Origin: an uncultured Aquimarina sp.
GTDB taxonomy: Bacteria > Bacteroidota > Bacteroidia > Flavobacteriales > Flavobacteriaceae
DNA: 64,000 bases
NCBI GenBank assembly: GCA_947498785.1
Contig: CANMLS010000009.1
Coordinates: forward strand, 1 to 64,000
Direction of reading: 5' to 3'
The translations under genes and the position numbers were made by a program. The notes under the pieces are model-generated. The model had not been told where the DNA came from. It was given only the letters and a program-made list of their open reading frames with translations, and did no database searches. Below, piece by piece: positions 18,908 to 28,330 of the stretch. Every line of letters begins with the position of its first letter. Position 1 is the stretch's first letter.

Positions 18908-20062
18908 TTATTTTCTTAAGGCATACAATCCAAAAATTGGACCTATACTTAAAAATAAATAAAGCATTGTATTGTCTAGTTTTCCTGCCAAGAATGATAA
19001 TAATTGAATACTTAGTATCGTAATTGTGAATCCAATACAATTGGTGATAGTAAGTCCTGTACCTTTTAGTTCTGGTGGAGCTGCTGCTGCAACCATTGTA
19101 GAAAATTGAGGGGAGTCAGAAATTACTAACATACTCCAAATGCTAAGTGCTGTTAAAAATAGTTCTGGAGGTAATTTAAAAAGTAGAGGAGAGGCAAGAC
19201 AGAATATTCCAGATATCAATAACGAGTTATAAGCAACTTTTCTACTTCCTGTTTTTAAAGAAACCAATCCTCCTAGGATACAAGAAATAGCTCCAATTCC
19301 TATAATTATAAATGACCAAAAAGATATTTGAAGCTGAATTGATTGGAGATCACTATAAGTTTTAAGAATAATGGGGACAAACCCCCAAAAAGCATACAAT
19401 TCCCACATGTGTCCAAAATACCCAAAAGCAGCTTTTCTAAAACTTGGAATTCCAAAAAGTTGAGTAACTATGCCAAGTTGAAGTTTAGAAACTAATTTTC
19501 TATAGGGGCCATCAGGAACCAAAAACAATATTACTAATCCTCCAGTAAAAGCTAATATCGATGTGCTTATAATAACGGCCTTATAATCACTACTCCAGGA
19601 AAACTCATTAATTAAATGAGGAAATGCAGTTCCTAGAACTAAAGCACCAACGATGTATCCTAATGCTCTACCTAAACCATCTTTGTAATAATCTGAGGCT
19701 ATTTTCATACCTATAGGGTATATTCCAGCAAGAAAAAAACCTGTTCCAAACCTAGCTGTTAATAAATTAAATACTGTAATATTAGGTATCAATAATGACA
19801 GGTTTGATAGGCCTCCCAAAAATGCACAGATCATAAATATTCGAGAAGGAGAAAAACGATCTGCGAGTGTTAGTAATGCAAAAGTAAGTGTGCCTACTAT
19901 AAAACCAAATTGCACAAAAGAGAGAAGATATCCTAGAATATTAAACTCTACATTAAATTGTGTAGCAAGGTCGTCAATAACAGCATTCCCAGCAAACCAT
20001 AAGGAGGTACAAAAAAATTGAGAAACTATAATAACAGGGAGTATGTAGAATTTTGGTTTCAA
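18908..20062 (-). CDS. MFS transporter
   Basis: A 384-residue membrane protein with about 12 hydrophobic helices. The loop after helix 2 (ADRFSPSRIFMICA) carries the MFS A-motif region, and FGTGFFLAGIYPIGMKIASDYY matches helix 4-5. It is convergent with the ECF sigma gene and is not obviously part of the SusC/D operon. It could move a small sugar or nutrient product, but substrate specificity cannot be read. No terminator was evident in the 78 bp between the two genes. Confidence 0.85.
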   Translation of the reverse strand: MKPKFYILPVIIVSQFFCTSLWFAGNAVIDDLATQFNVEFNILGYLLSFVQFGFIVGTLTFALLTLADRFSPSRIFMICAFLGGLSNLSLLIPNITVFNLLTARFGTGFFLAGIYPIGMKIASDYYKDGLGRALGYIVGALVLGTAFPHLINEFSWSSDYKAVIISTSILAFTGGLVILFLVPDGPYRKLVSKLQLGIVTQLFGIPSFRKAAFGYFGHMWELYAFWGFVPIILKTYSDLQSIQLQISFWSFIIIGIGAISCILGGLVSLKTGSRKVAYNSLLISGIFCLASPLLFKLPPELFLTALSIWSMLVISDSPQFSTMVAAAAPPELKGTGLTITNCIGFTITILSIQLLSFLAGKLDNTMLYLFLSIGPIFGLYALRK

Positions 20063-20221
20063 AAAAACATAGATTTTAATACATAAAATTGAAAAAAGAT
20101 TTTTTAGAAAAGATTTATTACAAAAGTGTTTTTTTTATAAATGTTTAACTTACTAACAAAAAAGAGCCACCCTTGTATCCTAATCTTAATATAGGGTTTA
20201 ATTATATTGTTTTTTGAACAA

Positions 20222-21019
20222 TTATTCCACTAACAGAATAGTACCAAAAACATCAGCATTAATCCAACCTAAGTTCTTTTCTTCGCCAGGAATAAAAACA
20301 GAACCAATAAAGTTTTCTCGTTCTTTGCTACCATCATTATCATTATAAGCTATGGCAAAACCTAATTGTTGATCTTTCTTTAAAATTACCGGGTCATTGA
20401 CTTTTCCTTCTTCATAGGTATCATCATAGACAATCATTTCAAATTCCCAAACCGATACATCGCCTTTGGTAACTCTTTTGGTAGTTACATGATTGTTATA
20501 GAGTAGAGGTTTCTTATCTTTTCCTAAATCAACTACATTGCCATCGAGAGCAACATGATACGCAAATGCATTATTTGAGAATTGATGGTTACCTCCAGAA
20601 TTGTCGGCATCAATAAAGATTTCTACACAATCATCATCCCACCATAATGTTAATGGGTCTTTATTCTGATCATATAATTTATTGTCTTTGATCTCTACCA
20701 ATATATATATTGCTTCTGGTGTCCAAACCATTTTATAACGTCCAAAAAAATCATCAACACTGTAGTCTTCTCCTAACCATTTTTGATCTAATCCATGCCA
20801 TATGACTTCTTTCCAAACAGGATCGTCCATATTTCCGTCCAGTTTAGGAACAATTGTGGCCTTTTTTACTTCTCTAATTTGATGGTCTTTTTTAGTGGTT
20901 ATTTTTGATATATCTTCCTGTTCGGTTACCGCAAGTTGGTTTTTGGTTTTGTCTGTAGTTTCTTTTTTACAAGATATTATTATTGATAAGATAAGATAAA
21001 GAAAAAATATTTTTTTCAT
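20222..21019 (-). CDS. Lipoprotein with CBM9-like carbohydrate-binding domain
   Basis: A 265-residue lipoprotein (lipobox IIISCKKE). From about residue 50 it resembles the family 9 carbohydrate-binding fold: PKLDGNMDDPVWKEV start, YKMVWTPEAIYILVEIKDN, WWDDDCVEIFIDADNSGG and GFAIAYNDNDG. It probably binds a sugar at the cell surface or in the periplasm. It lies next to an MFS gene and near ThuA and GH16 genes, consistent with a carbohydrate-use neighbourhood. No catalytic domain was seen. Confidence 0.82.
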   Translation of the reverse strand: MKKIFFLYLILSIIISCKKETTDKTKNQLAVTEQEDISKITTKKDHQIREVKKATIVPKLDGNMDDPVWKEVIWHGLDQKWLGEDYSVDDFFGRYKMVWTPEAIYILVEIKDNKLYDQNKDPLTLWWDDDCVEIFIDADNSGGNHQFSNNAFAYHVALDGNVVDLGKDKKPLLYNNHVTTKRVTKGDVSVWEFEMIVYDDTYEEGKVNDPVILKKDQQLGFAIAYNDNDGSKERENFIGSVFIPGEEKNLGWINADVFGTILLVE

Positions 21020-21071
21020 GGTTAGGGTTTAGTGTGGTAATAAAGCCTAAAAGTAATAAACATAATTCAAA

Positions 21072-21107
21072 AAGCGGCTGCTACTTTATTAAAAGTAACA
21101 ACCGCTT
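21072..21107. terminator. Orphan hairpin upstream of the CBM9 gene
   Basis: AAGCGG and TACTTT pair with CCGCTT and AAAGTA across a 4-base loop, with two C-A mismatches. The minus strand continues into TTTTT. It sits in front of both neighbouring start codons, so it would terminate no known upstream gene and may be a leader attenuator of the CBM9 gene. Confidence 0.5.
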
Positions 21108-21261
21108 GTTTGTTCATTGCATAAATGCTATAATAAAAAATATGTTTTTTAGTTTATATACTTTTAGAACGGATTTGATATAATAATTTGATAACATTCT
21201 AGGTTTTGATCTTCCTTCGTTCATAATTTATTTTAGCAGAATAATTTAAATAATATTTCTT

Positions 21262-22059
21262 ATGAAAAATGAATTAAAATTCATCTTTTTATTTGTTTCA
21301 TTGTCTTTATTTTTTATTGGTTGTGATAAGTCAGATGACGATCAACTCCAAGAGTCTATTGGATTAGAGACTCAAGATGAAAACGTTTTTACGGGAAAAA
21401 AAGAGATCAGGGGTCATCTCATTTCCTATAAAGTACAATCTAAAAAAGAACTTACTTTTAATGTAGAAGTAACTATCGATAAAAAGACGTTATCTGCTTC
21501 TGTGGCCTATGATGATGAAACTATAGATTTTGATGGGAATGATGTTGTATTAACAAATGAACAAAAAGAAACTCTGTTAAGTCTGGGAGAAGAGATTTCA
21601 CTCTTTTTATTTAAGGGTAAATCTGTAGATGATTTTACAATGGTAGAGTATACACTATTAAGGTTATTAGAATATTGGGCAAAATCACCAAATAATTATA
21701 AATACACAAAGGTAAAAGTAAAATCTCCTAAAAATGTTACCACAGATTTAAAGAGCAGAAATGAAGGCGTTACTTGTATTAGAAAAAATACTATTGTTAC
21801 TGTAAGTTATGACGATGATAGAGGTGATATTAATGAAGATGTATTGGTTAATGGGGATCGTTGTATTGGCAGATGTGGTTCTGGATGCCCGGGAACTTTT
21901 ACGTTAGCAAGCGCGTGGACTAAAGATTGTTTGGATCATGACCGTTGCGGACGAGTAAATGGAGGAAGTGCCAATCCTTTTGATAGAGAATGTGGAGATG
22001 AATATTTTGAGGCTGCAGATGATTATTTGTTTGGAGTGATTAGAGGGTGTAGGGGATAA
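21262..22059 (+). CDS. Lipoprotein with phospholipase A2-like Cys/His-Asp C-terminal domain
   Basis: A 265-residue lipoprotein (lipobox FFIGCDKS). Residues ~40-170 have no recognised domain. The C-terminal ~90 residues are Cys-rich: CIRKN, CIGRCGSGCPG, CLDHDRCG, ECGDEYF, RGCRG. The CLDHDRC motif recalls the calcium-dependent phospholipase A2 active site (C-C-x-x-H-D-x-C) with the first Cys replaced by Asp (DCLDHDRC). It may be a secreted lipase-like or disulfide-stabilised toxin or effector domain. The fold assignment is tentative. It is monocistronic and ends at a strong terminator. Confidence 0.7.
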   Translation: MKNELKFIFLFVSLSLFFIGCDKSDDDQLQESIGLETQDENVFTGKKEIRGHLISYKVQSKKELTFNVEVTIDKKTLSASVAYDDETIDFDGNDVVLTNEQKETLLSLGEEISLFLFKGKSVDDFTMVEYTLLRLLEYWAKSPNNYKYTKVKVKSPKNVTTDLKSRNEGVTCIRKNTIVTVSYDDDRGDINEDVLVNGDRCIGRCGSGCPGTFTLASAWTKDCLDHDRCGRVNGGSANPFDRECGDEYFEAADDYLFGVIRGCRG

Positions 22060-22107
22060 GGTTATTTGTAATAGAATAAAAGCAACAGTATAAGAGATTA
22101 ATCTAAA

Positions 22108-22157
22108 ATAACTATAAATACCAAAATTTCACTTTGAATTTTGGTATTTATAGTTAT
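22108..22157. terminator. Bidirectional terminator
   Basis: A 21-bp perfect inverted repeat (22108-22128 with 22137-22157) around an 8-base loop. It lies between two convergent genes and can end both transcripts. Confidence 0.85.
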
Positions 22158-22201
22158 GCTATTAATTATAGTCCCTATTCAAGAGGCATGTTATACTTGC
22201 A

Positions 22202-23245
22202 TTAATTTTTTTTCCAAATTCTAGAAATTGTTCTCTTTTTAGATGGGAAATCACTAGGAATATCTTGTGTGACCTTTCCTGTAGCGACCCATTCTGCTCC
22301 TCGCTGTATTGTGGTTATGAATCCAACACACTCCATAGAATAATCAAAATGACCTAATGTGGTGTGAAAAATTCGACCTTTTCCATAATTTATAGCCATC
22401 ATGATTGGTACATTGCGTTCAGAACCTTTTAATACAGGTTCCCATAGTTGTGCATTTTTTTCGACATCAGAAAAAGCTGTGGCAAGAATAGTAACATTTT
22501 CAAAAGGTCCTCTCATGCGATCATATAATTCATCCTTGGCATGAAGCCATTTTGTGGGTAAACCTTTCATTATAGGATGTTCTGGTGTTCGGGAGGTAAT
22601 AATGAATTCATGTTCTTGTCCATGGGATCCGCATATTCCATTAGTATGATCAACTTCGATATCATCTTTATTGTTATAGAAAGCATATGGTCCAGAGATA
22701 CTATCACGATCCCCCCATGCGCCTAATCCTATCATTTTGTTGAACTCAGACCAGTCTCCCCATGCATTATTTGCGGCATGAACAACAATTAATCCTCCTC
22801 CTTTATGCATGTAGTTTTCAAACTTTCTTTTGGTGTTGTTTGGCCAATCCGGTGTCAATGCTCCAAGATTGGATATAATCAAATCATATTGGTCAAAATC
22901 AATATCTAGATTTGAAGTTGTAACAGGTTTCTTAGAAATAACATACTTTGATGAATCTAAAGGGAATTCAGTAATGAATTTTTTTAAAGTATAAGGTCTT
23001 TTAGGGTTGTACTTAATACCAAGCCATACAGTGTCTGTTCTATGGATATCAACATCAAAAAGATCTGTTTTCTCAAGATAACTCTTCATCATCATGGTAG
23101 TTTTGGGCCAAATATAATGGTTGTTTTGCCCGTCAATAATCAATGCTTTTAATTTTGAAGATTGATGATATGGATTCTTATGCCGATTGCATGCCGATAC
23201 TATGATAAGTATTGATAGTATCCAGTAAAATTTCATTTTTTTCAT
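22202..23245 (-). CDS. ThuA-like domain lipoprotein
   Basis: A 347-residue protein with a lipobox (IIVSACNR). The ThuA-like fold shows as LKALIIDGQNNHYIWP at the start, DLIISNLGA, YMHKGGGLIVVHAANNAWGDW, EHPIMKGLPTKWLHAKDELY and GKGRIFHTTLGH. ThuA proteins are related to class I glutamine amidotransferases and are linked to disaccharide or glycoside use; the reaction is not established. The neighbouring CBM9 and GH16 genes fit a role in carbohydrate metabolism. ATG codons at 23245 and 23236 are both possible starts. Confidence 0.87.
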   Translation of the reverse strand: MKKMKFYWILSILIIVSACNRHKNPYHQSSKLKALIIDGQNNHYIWPKTTMMMKSYLEKTDLFDVDIHRTDTVWLGIKYNPKRPYTLKKFITEFPLDSSKYVISKKPVTTSNLDIDFDQYDLIISNLGALTPDWPNNTKRKFENYMHKGGGLIVVHAANNAWGDWSEFNKMIGLGAWGDRDSISGPYAFYNNKDDIEVDHTNGICGSHGQEHEFIITSRTPEHPIMKGLPTKWLHAKDELYDRMRGPFENVTILATAFSDVEKNAQLWEPVLKGSERNVPIMMAINYGKGRIFHTTLGHFDYSMECVGFITTIQRGAEWVATGKVTQDIPSDFPSKKRTISRIWKKN

Positions 23246-23380
23246 TTTTGACTACTTGCTTATAGATAAATAAAAGATATTTGTATCTAAATCAATTGAT
23301 TTGTGTTTACGCTGATTATGAATTTGGTTATCTATGAGAGTGATTATTGAGGTATTGTAAATATGCTTTTAATATAAAAA

Positions 23381-23413
23381 AACCATCTTTTTACATAATA
23401 TAAAAAGACGGTT
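23381..23413 (-). terminator. Terminator of the GH16 gene
   Basis: AACCATCTTTTTA pairs with TAAAAAGACGGTT (one G-T pair), and the minus strand runs into seven T. The same 13-bp arms recur at 25195-25225, on the other side of the GH16 gene. Confidence 0.85.
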
Positions 23414-23446
23414 TCTTCGCTAAGTTAAGTTTGATAATATTATAGT

Positions 23447-24985
23447 TTATTCTTTTACAAATTTCATTGATTTATCATCAATTAATAGTGTATACATTCC
23501 ACTATTTAAGCTACTAACATTAAGTACTACATCATCTCCTCCTGATTTTACTTTATGTTCTAGTAAAACTTTACCATACATGTCTATTACTTTCAAATTA
23601 TGAATTCCTTTGGAGAGTTTAGGGATATTTAGTGTTCCTTCTGTTGGATTAGGATATGTAAATGAGCCTAAAGAAGCAGATTCATTGGAGTCAAACCCTA
23701 TATCATTGGATGATAATTTACCAGGACTCAAAATCCAAAAACGTTGATTTTGGTTAGATGCATTACAATCCCACTGTTGGATTGGTACATTATGAGCAGT
23801 ATTACCCCCTGTTAAATCTAAACATTTATTTGTTTTTTTGTTTTGAAAAGCAAATTGTCCATTTCCGCGATCAATTCTTTTCCATTGTTGATCTTCGTAT
23901 CCTCTACAGTCCCATTGTATGATTTTGGTTCCATTTGCTGAATTACCTCCAGGGACAGCTAAGCATCTACCTGATCTAACATTTTTTATTTCAGAATATC
24001 CATTACCTTTATCTACAAATGTCCATTCTCTAGCGTTTCCAGTTCCATTCTGGTGATTTACAATTTGTGCTCCATTACTAGAAGACCCATTTATTGGCGA
24101 CATCCACTTATTGGATTTTACTGATTTAATAACATAAGAATTGCCGTTACCACCACCTCCTCCGTTGCCATCGTCGACTAATTTGTATGTACGCACCCAG
24201 TCCACTTTCATTGTGTTGATATTATTGTCATTCAAATGACTTTTAACCGCCACGCCGCCAAGAAAATTTTCATCATCAGTCCACAAATCCCAAATAAGAT
24301 TTAGATTTCTGGTTAAAGGTCTGTTAGTTCTTACACTTCCTGCCGGTTCTCCGTCGAGATAAAATTGTACATTATTTGCGTCTTTCCACCACATACCTAC
24401 TATGTGATACTCTTCGTTCCATCGTACTCCTCTTTTAGGATTATTAGGAGATAAATTTCTATTATCAAAATCTCCTTTATTTCTCTCTGTATTTCCATTG
24501 ACCACCTGAAAATATTGAGAATTCATTTGCCAAGGGAAATTAGGTTGGCATCCGCAACTAGGCCTTGAGTTGTTTTCAACAATATCAATCTCATCTCTGT
24601 TATTGATATCCCCATTATTAAGCCAAAAAGTATTATAGGCTGAAAGATGAGCGGTTATCATTCTACTTTCAGTATACATAGGGAATTTGATCTGAGCTTT
24701 AGAATAAATCCTAGAACTTTGAAACCATAAAGGTTCAGGGCCGAGTGTAGCTTTAATCCATAAGTTTCCACCAGAAACTCCAGAATTTCCTGCTATCATT
24801 TTTGTAGGAGTGTTTGCATAATCCCATAATACCTTTTCCCATTTATTGTTGTCAAAATTACCATTGAATTCATCTGATAAGTTATTGACTTTTTCCCATT
24901 TTTTTCCTGATGGAGGGGTCGGTTGTGCATAGACAAAAAAGCATGCTATAAACATGCCGATACTTACGATAAGATTTTTTTTCAT
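23447..24985 (-). CDS. Secreted GH16 glycoside hydrolase with ricin-type lectin and T9SS tail
   Basis: A 512-residue exported enzyme. After a signal peptide (ends FVYAQ) the catalytic domain covers about 25-275 and carries the GH16 motif EIDIVE at 132-137 (nucleophile and acid/base Glu, assisting Asp). The start PPSGKKWEKVNNLSDEFNG is typical of marine beta-agarase or porphyranase-like members that cut algal galactans. A Gly-rich linker leads to a ricin-type beta-trefoil (about 285-420, with repeated QxW motifs such as QQWKRI and QQWDC) that should bind sugar. The last ~75 residues (YPNPTEGTLNI...) are a T9SS sorting tail. The exact polysaccharide cannot be fixed from sequence alone. Confidence 0.9.
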   Translation of the reverse strand: MKKNLIVSIGMFIACFFVYAQPTPPSGKKWEKVNNLSDEFNGNFDNNKWEKVLWDYANTPTKMIAGNSGVSGGNLWIKATLGPEPLWFQSSRIYSKAQIKFPMYTESRMITAHLSAYNTFWLNNGDINNRDEIDIVENNSRPSCGCQPNFPWQMNSQYFQVVNGNTERNKGDFDNRNLSPNNPKRGVRWNEEYHIVGMWWKDANNVQFYLDGEPAGSVRTNRPLTRNLNLIWDLWTDDENFLGGVAVKSHLNDNNINTMKVDWVRTYKLVDDGNGGGGGNGNSYVIKSVKSNKWMSPINGSSSNGAQIVNHQNGTGNAREWTFVDKGNGYSEIKNVRSGRCLAVPGGNSANGTKIIQWDCRGYEDQQWKRIDRGNGQFAFQNKKTNKCLDLTGGNTAHNVPIQQWDCNASNQNQRFWILSPGKLSSNDIGFDSNESASLGSFTYPNPTEGTLNIPKLSKGIHNLKVIDMYGKVLLEHKVKSGGDDVVLNVSSLNSGMYTLLIDDKSMKFVKE

Positions 24986-25194
24986 AATTATAAGCTTTAA
25001 GGGTTGAATTTTGTGTTATTATAAAATTAAATATTAATTTTTTAAGTAACTCATATTTTTTAATCGTATTCCTAATTGTCTATATATTATCTAGGAATTA
25101 AAAGAATGTTGTTGAGTGAAATGAGAAATGAATATGGTTGAAAAGTGTTTCTTTTCATAATTTAAAATTACTTCAAAATAGAATTGCATAAAAA
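24986..25194. other. Intergenic region upstream of the GH16 gene
   Basis: Holds the GH16 promoter on the minus strand. A weak inverted repeat (ATTCCTA at 25068-25074, TAGGAAT at 25092-25098) could be an operator, but the arms are short. No gene is seen. Confidence 0.35.
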
Positions 25195-25225
25195 AACCAT
25201 CTTTTTATTGAGTAAAAAGACGGTT
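25195..25225 (-). terminator. Terminator of the fad operon
   Basis: The same 13-bp arms as the hairpin at 23381-23413, with a different 5-base loop. It lies 60 bp downstream of the acyl-CoA dehydrogenase gene and runs into T on the minus strand. Confidence 0.85.
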
Positions 25226-25285
25226 TTTAAATAAAAATTAAACAACTCTCTAATGGTATAACTTTAGAGAGTACAATTGTATATA

Positions 25286-27097
25286 TTATCCAAGAAAATA
25301 CCCATTTTCTTTGGCGATTTTATCAGCAATTTTGATTCTTAATGCAACTACATTTGGTTGATTAACATACTTAGTGAAACGCTTAAGTCCCATAAGCATC
25401 ATTTGTTGCTCATCTCCTTCTGCAAATGAAACAATAGCTTCTTTTCCTTTTTTGATTGCAATATCTACAGCATTGTACAAATATAATTGAGACATAGCTA
25501 TCTGAGTTTCCTGAGCTTCTTCTCCAAAACGTTTTGCATTTTTCTCTGTACGTAGGATTGCAGATTCTGCCATGTAAATTTCAATTAAGATGTCTGAAGC
25601 AGCCATTAGTAGTTGTTGGTGTTCTTCTAGTTGAGGTCCGAATTTTTGTACTGCAGAACCAGCTACCATTAGAAAAACTTTTTTAAGTTTGGCAAGAATT
25701 TCTTTTTCTTCAGAAAGTAATACAGAATAGTCTGGAGTATCAAAGGAAGGAATACCAGTAAGTTCATCAGCAACTTTCATAGCTGGACCAAGAAGATCAA
25801 CATGACCTTTCATTGCTTTTTTTACTAACATTCCTACAGCTAGCATTCTATTGATCTCATTCGTACCTTCATATATTCTAGAAATCCGAGCATCTCTCCA
25901 TGCAGATTCCATTGGAGTATCTGCAGAGAACCCCATTCCACCAAAGATTTGTACACCTTCATCTGTACAACTTTGTACATCCTCAGATACAGCAACCTTA
26001 AGAATTGAACATTCAATTGCATATTCTTCAACACCTTTCAGCTCTGCTTCCTGATGCGTATTTCCTTCTGCTTGACGAATAGCAATTCTATCTTCAATAT
26101 TTTTTGCAGCTCTATAACTTGCAGATTCATCTGCGTAGGTGTTAGTAGCCATCTCTGCAATTTTAGATTTAATTGCTCCAAAGTTCATAATTGGAGTTTT
26201 AAACTGAATACGTTCATTAGCATATTTGGTTGCTTCTCCTATTACTCTACGTTGTGCATCAAGACAAGCAGCTGCTAATTTGATACGACCAACGTTTAGC
26301 GCGTTCATTGCAATCTTAAACCCATTACCTCTTTCTGATAACATATTTTCTATAGGCACTTTGGTATTGCTAAAAAATACCTGACGGGTAGAAGAAGAGT
26401 GAATTCCTAATTTCTTCTCTTCATCGGCCATAGAGATTCCATTAGATGGATCATTCTCTACGATAAACCCTGTAATATTTTTATCATCTTCAATACGAGC
26501 AAAAACGATCATTACATTACAGAACCCTGCATTAGAGATCCACATTTTCTGACCAGAGATCAAATAATGTTTTCCATCATCAGACAGGACCGCTTTGGTT
26601 TTTCCAGAATTTGCATCCGATCCTGCACCAGGTTCTGTTAAACAATATGCTCCCATCCATTCACCTGTAGCTAATTTAGAAACATATTTTTTCTTTTGTT
26701 CCTCATTACCATATAACGAGATTGGCATAGTACCTATACCAGTATGAGCTCCAAAAGCAGTACTAAACGATCCGGTAGCTCCAGAAATATAATCACATAC
26801 TAGCATTGTAGAAACAAATCCCATTCCAAGACCATCATAAGCTTCGGGAACCGCTACACCAAGAAGACCAAGTTCTCCAGCTTTCTTCATACAAGCTTCT
26901 GTATACTCGTAGTCTTTAGATTCAAATCGTTCCCAATGCGCCCATAGTTCACGATCTACAAATTCTTTAGCACTATCACGCATCATTCTTTGCTCTTCAG
27001 AAAAATCTTCTGGAGTAAATACGTCATCACATTTGGTTTCTTTGACAAGGAACTGTCCTCCTCTAAGAATATCTTTATTTATAGTTTCTTTGCTCAT
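25286..27097 (-). CDS. fadE: Acyl-CoA dehydrogenase
   Basis: A 603-residue flavoenzyme for the first step of fatty-acid beta-oxidation (acyl-CoA to trans-2-enoyl-CoA). N-terminal helices (FTPEDFSEEQRMMRDSAKEF), the middle domain YCLTEPGAGSDANSGKTKA, and the C-terminal domain with FGGMGFSADTPMESAWRDARISRIYEGTNEINR (FAD contacts and the region of the catalytic base) are intact. An extra ~170 residues at the end match the long bacterial FadE form. It is the third gene in a fadN-fadA-fadE order like that of Bacillus subtilis, about 30 bp after fadA. Electrons would pass to the electron-transfer flavoprotein, which is not encoded here. Confidence 0.93.
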   Translation of the reverse strand: MSKETINKDILRGGQFLVKETKCDDVFTPEDFSEEQRMMRDSAKEFVDRELWAHWERFESKDYEYTEACMKKAGELGLLGVAVPEAYDGLGMGFVSTMLVCDYISGATGSFSTAFGAHTGIGTMPISLYGNEEQKKKYVSKLATGEWMGAYCLTEPGAGSDANSGKTKAVLSDDGKHYLISGQKMWISNAGFCNVMIVFARIEDDKNITGFIVENDPSNGISMADEEKKLGIHSSSTRQVFFSNTKVPIENMLSERGNGFKIAMNALNVGRIKLAAACLDAQRRVIGEATKYANERIQFKTPIMNFGAIKSKIAEMATNTYADESASYRAAKNIEDRIAIRQAEGNTHQEAELKGVEEYAIECSILKVAVSEDVQSCTDEGVQIFGGMGFSADTPMESAWRDARISRIYEGTNEINRMLAVGMLVKKAMKGHVDLLGPAMKVADELTGIPSFDTPDYSVLLSEEKEILAKLKKVFLMVAGSAVQKFGPQLEEHQQLLMAASDILIEIYMAESAILRTEKNAKRFGEEAQETQIAMSQLYLYNAVDIAIKKGKEAIVSFAEGDEQQMMLMGLKRFTKYVNQPNVVALRIKIADKIAKENGYFLG

Positions 27098-27127
27098 CGT
27101 TTTATATTGTTTTTTCTTAGCTCGTTA

Positions 27128-28318
27128 TTAGTTTAAAAATTCAAAAATACCAGCAGCACCTTGTCCAGTACCAACGCACATAGTAACCATACCGTATTTC
27201 CCTTTCATATCGCGCTTACGCATCTCATCAAATAACTGAACAGAAAGTTTTGCTCCAGTACATCCAAGTGGATGTCCTAATGCAATTGCGCCTCCATTAA
27301 CATTTACTATATCTTGATTAAGACCTAATTCTCTCATCACTGCAAGAGATTGAGATGCAAAAGCTTCGTTAAGTTCGATTAGTTCTACATCATCTTGTTT
27401 TAATCCAGCTTGTTTTAATGCTTTTGGAATTGCTTTTACTGGACCAATACCCATAATTCTTGGTTCTACTCCTGCGGCAGCATAATTAACAAGCCTTGCA
27501 ATTGGCTCAAGGTTTAGCTCTTTTACCATTTCTTCGCTCATCACCATAACAAAAGCTGCACCATCACTCATTTGAGAGGAGTTACCAGCAGTAACACTTC
27601 CGCCTGCTTCGAATACGGGTCTAAGTTTACCAAGTATTTCTTTATTGGTTCCAGCACGAGGACCTTCATCTTTATTTACCGTATATGATTTTATAGCTTT
27701 CTTTCCGTTTTCATCTACATAAACTTGTTCTACATTTATAGGAACAATTTGATCTTGAAAACGGTTTTCTGCTTGCGCTTTTAGGGCTTTCATATGAGAA
27801 TTGTATGCAAATTCATCCTGATCCTCACGGGATACTTTGAACTGATGAGCAACTGCTTCTGCAGTATTTCCCATTCCCCAATAATAATCTTCATGTCCTG
27901 ATTTTGCTAAATCATAATTGAGTTCTGTCTTATATCCTGTCATAGGTACAGAACTCATACTTTCTGCACCTCCAGCGATAATACAATCTGCCATTCCAGC
28001 TTGTATTTTTGCAGTTGCAATTCCTATAGTTTCTATTCCCGAAGAACAAAATCTATTTACTGTTACTCCTGGGACATCCACAGAGTTTAATCCCATGAGT
28101 GAGATTAAACGAGCCATATTAAGACCTTGAGACCCTTCTGGCATTGCATTGCCAACAATTACATCATCGATACGAGATTTATCAAGGTCTGGAAGCTCTT
28201 TCATCATATGCTCGATGGTTTCTGCTGCCAATTCATCGGTTCTTTTAAATCTAAACACTCCGCGAGGAGCTTTACCAACGGCTGTTCTATATGCTTTTAC
28301 TATATATGCTGTTTTCAT
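27128..28318 (-). CDS. fadA: Acetyl-CoA C-acyltransferase (3-ketoacyl-CoA thiolase)
   Basis: A 396-residue thiolase that cleaves 3-ketoacyl-CoA with CoA to acetyl-CoA and a shortened acyl-CoA. The active Cys is in VNRFCSSGIE (about 90), the His in NGGAIALGHPLGCTGA, and the second Cys in MVTMCVGTGQGAAG. Length and motifs are normal. It sits 12 bp after the upstream fadN and about 30 bp before the acyl-CoA dehydrogenase, so all belong to one operon. Confidence 0.95.
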   Translation of the reverse strand: MKTAYIVKAYRTAVGKAPRGVFRFKRTDELAAETIEHMMKELPDLDKSRIDDVIVGNAMPEGSQGLNMARLISLMGLNSVDVPGVTVNRFCSSGIETIGIATAKIQAGMADCIIAGGAESMSSVPMTGYKTELNYDLAKSGHEDYYWGMGNTAEAVAHQFKVSREDQDEFAYNSHMKALKAQAENRFQDQIVPINVEQVYVDENGKKAIKSYTVNKDEGPRAGTNKEILGKLRPVFEAGGSVTAGNSSQMSDGAAFVMVMSEEMVKELNLEPIARLVNYAAAGVEPRIMGIGPVKAIPKALKQAGLKQDDVELIELNEAFASQSLAVMRELGLNQDIVNVNGGAIALGHPLGCTGAKLSVQLFDEMRKRDMKGKYGMVTMCVGTGQGAAGIFEFLN

Positions 28319-28330
28319 TTTTTTCTTTTT

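Noticed and set aside
25068-25098. Operator for the GH16 gene from the ATTCCTA/TAGGAAT repeat
   Set aside because: Arms of only seven bases in AT-rich DNA are too weak to claim; noted only in the intergenic entry.
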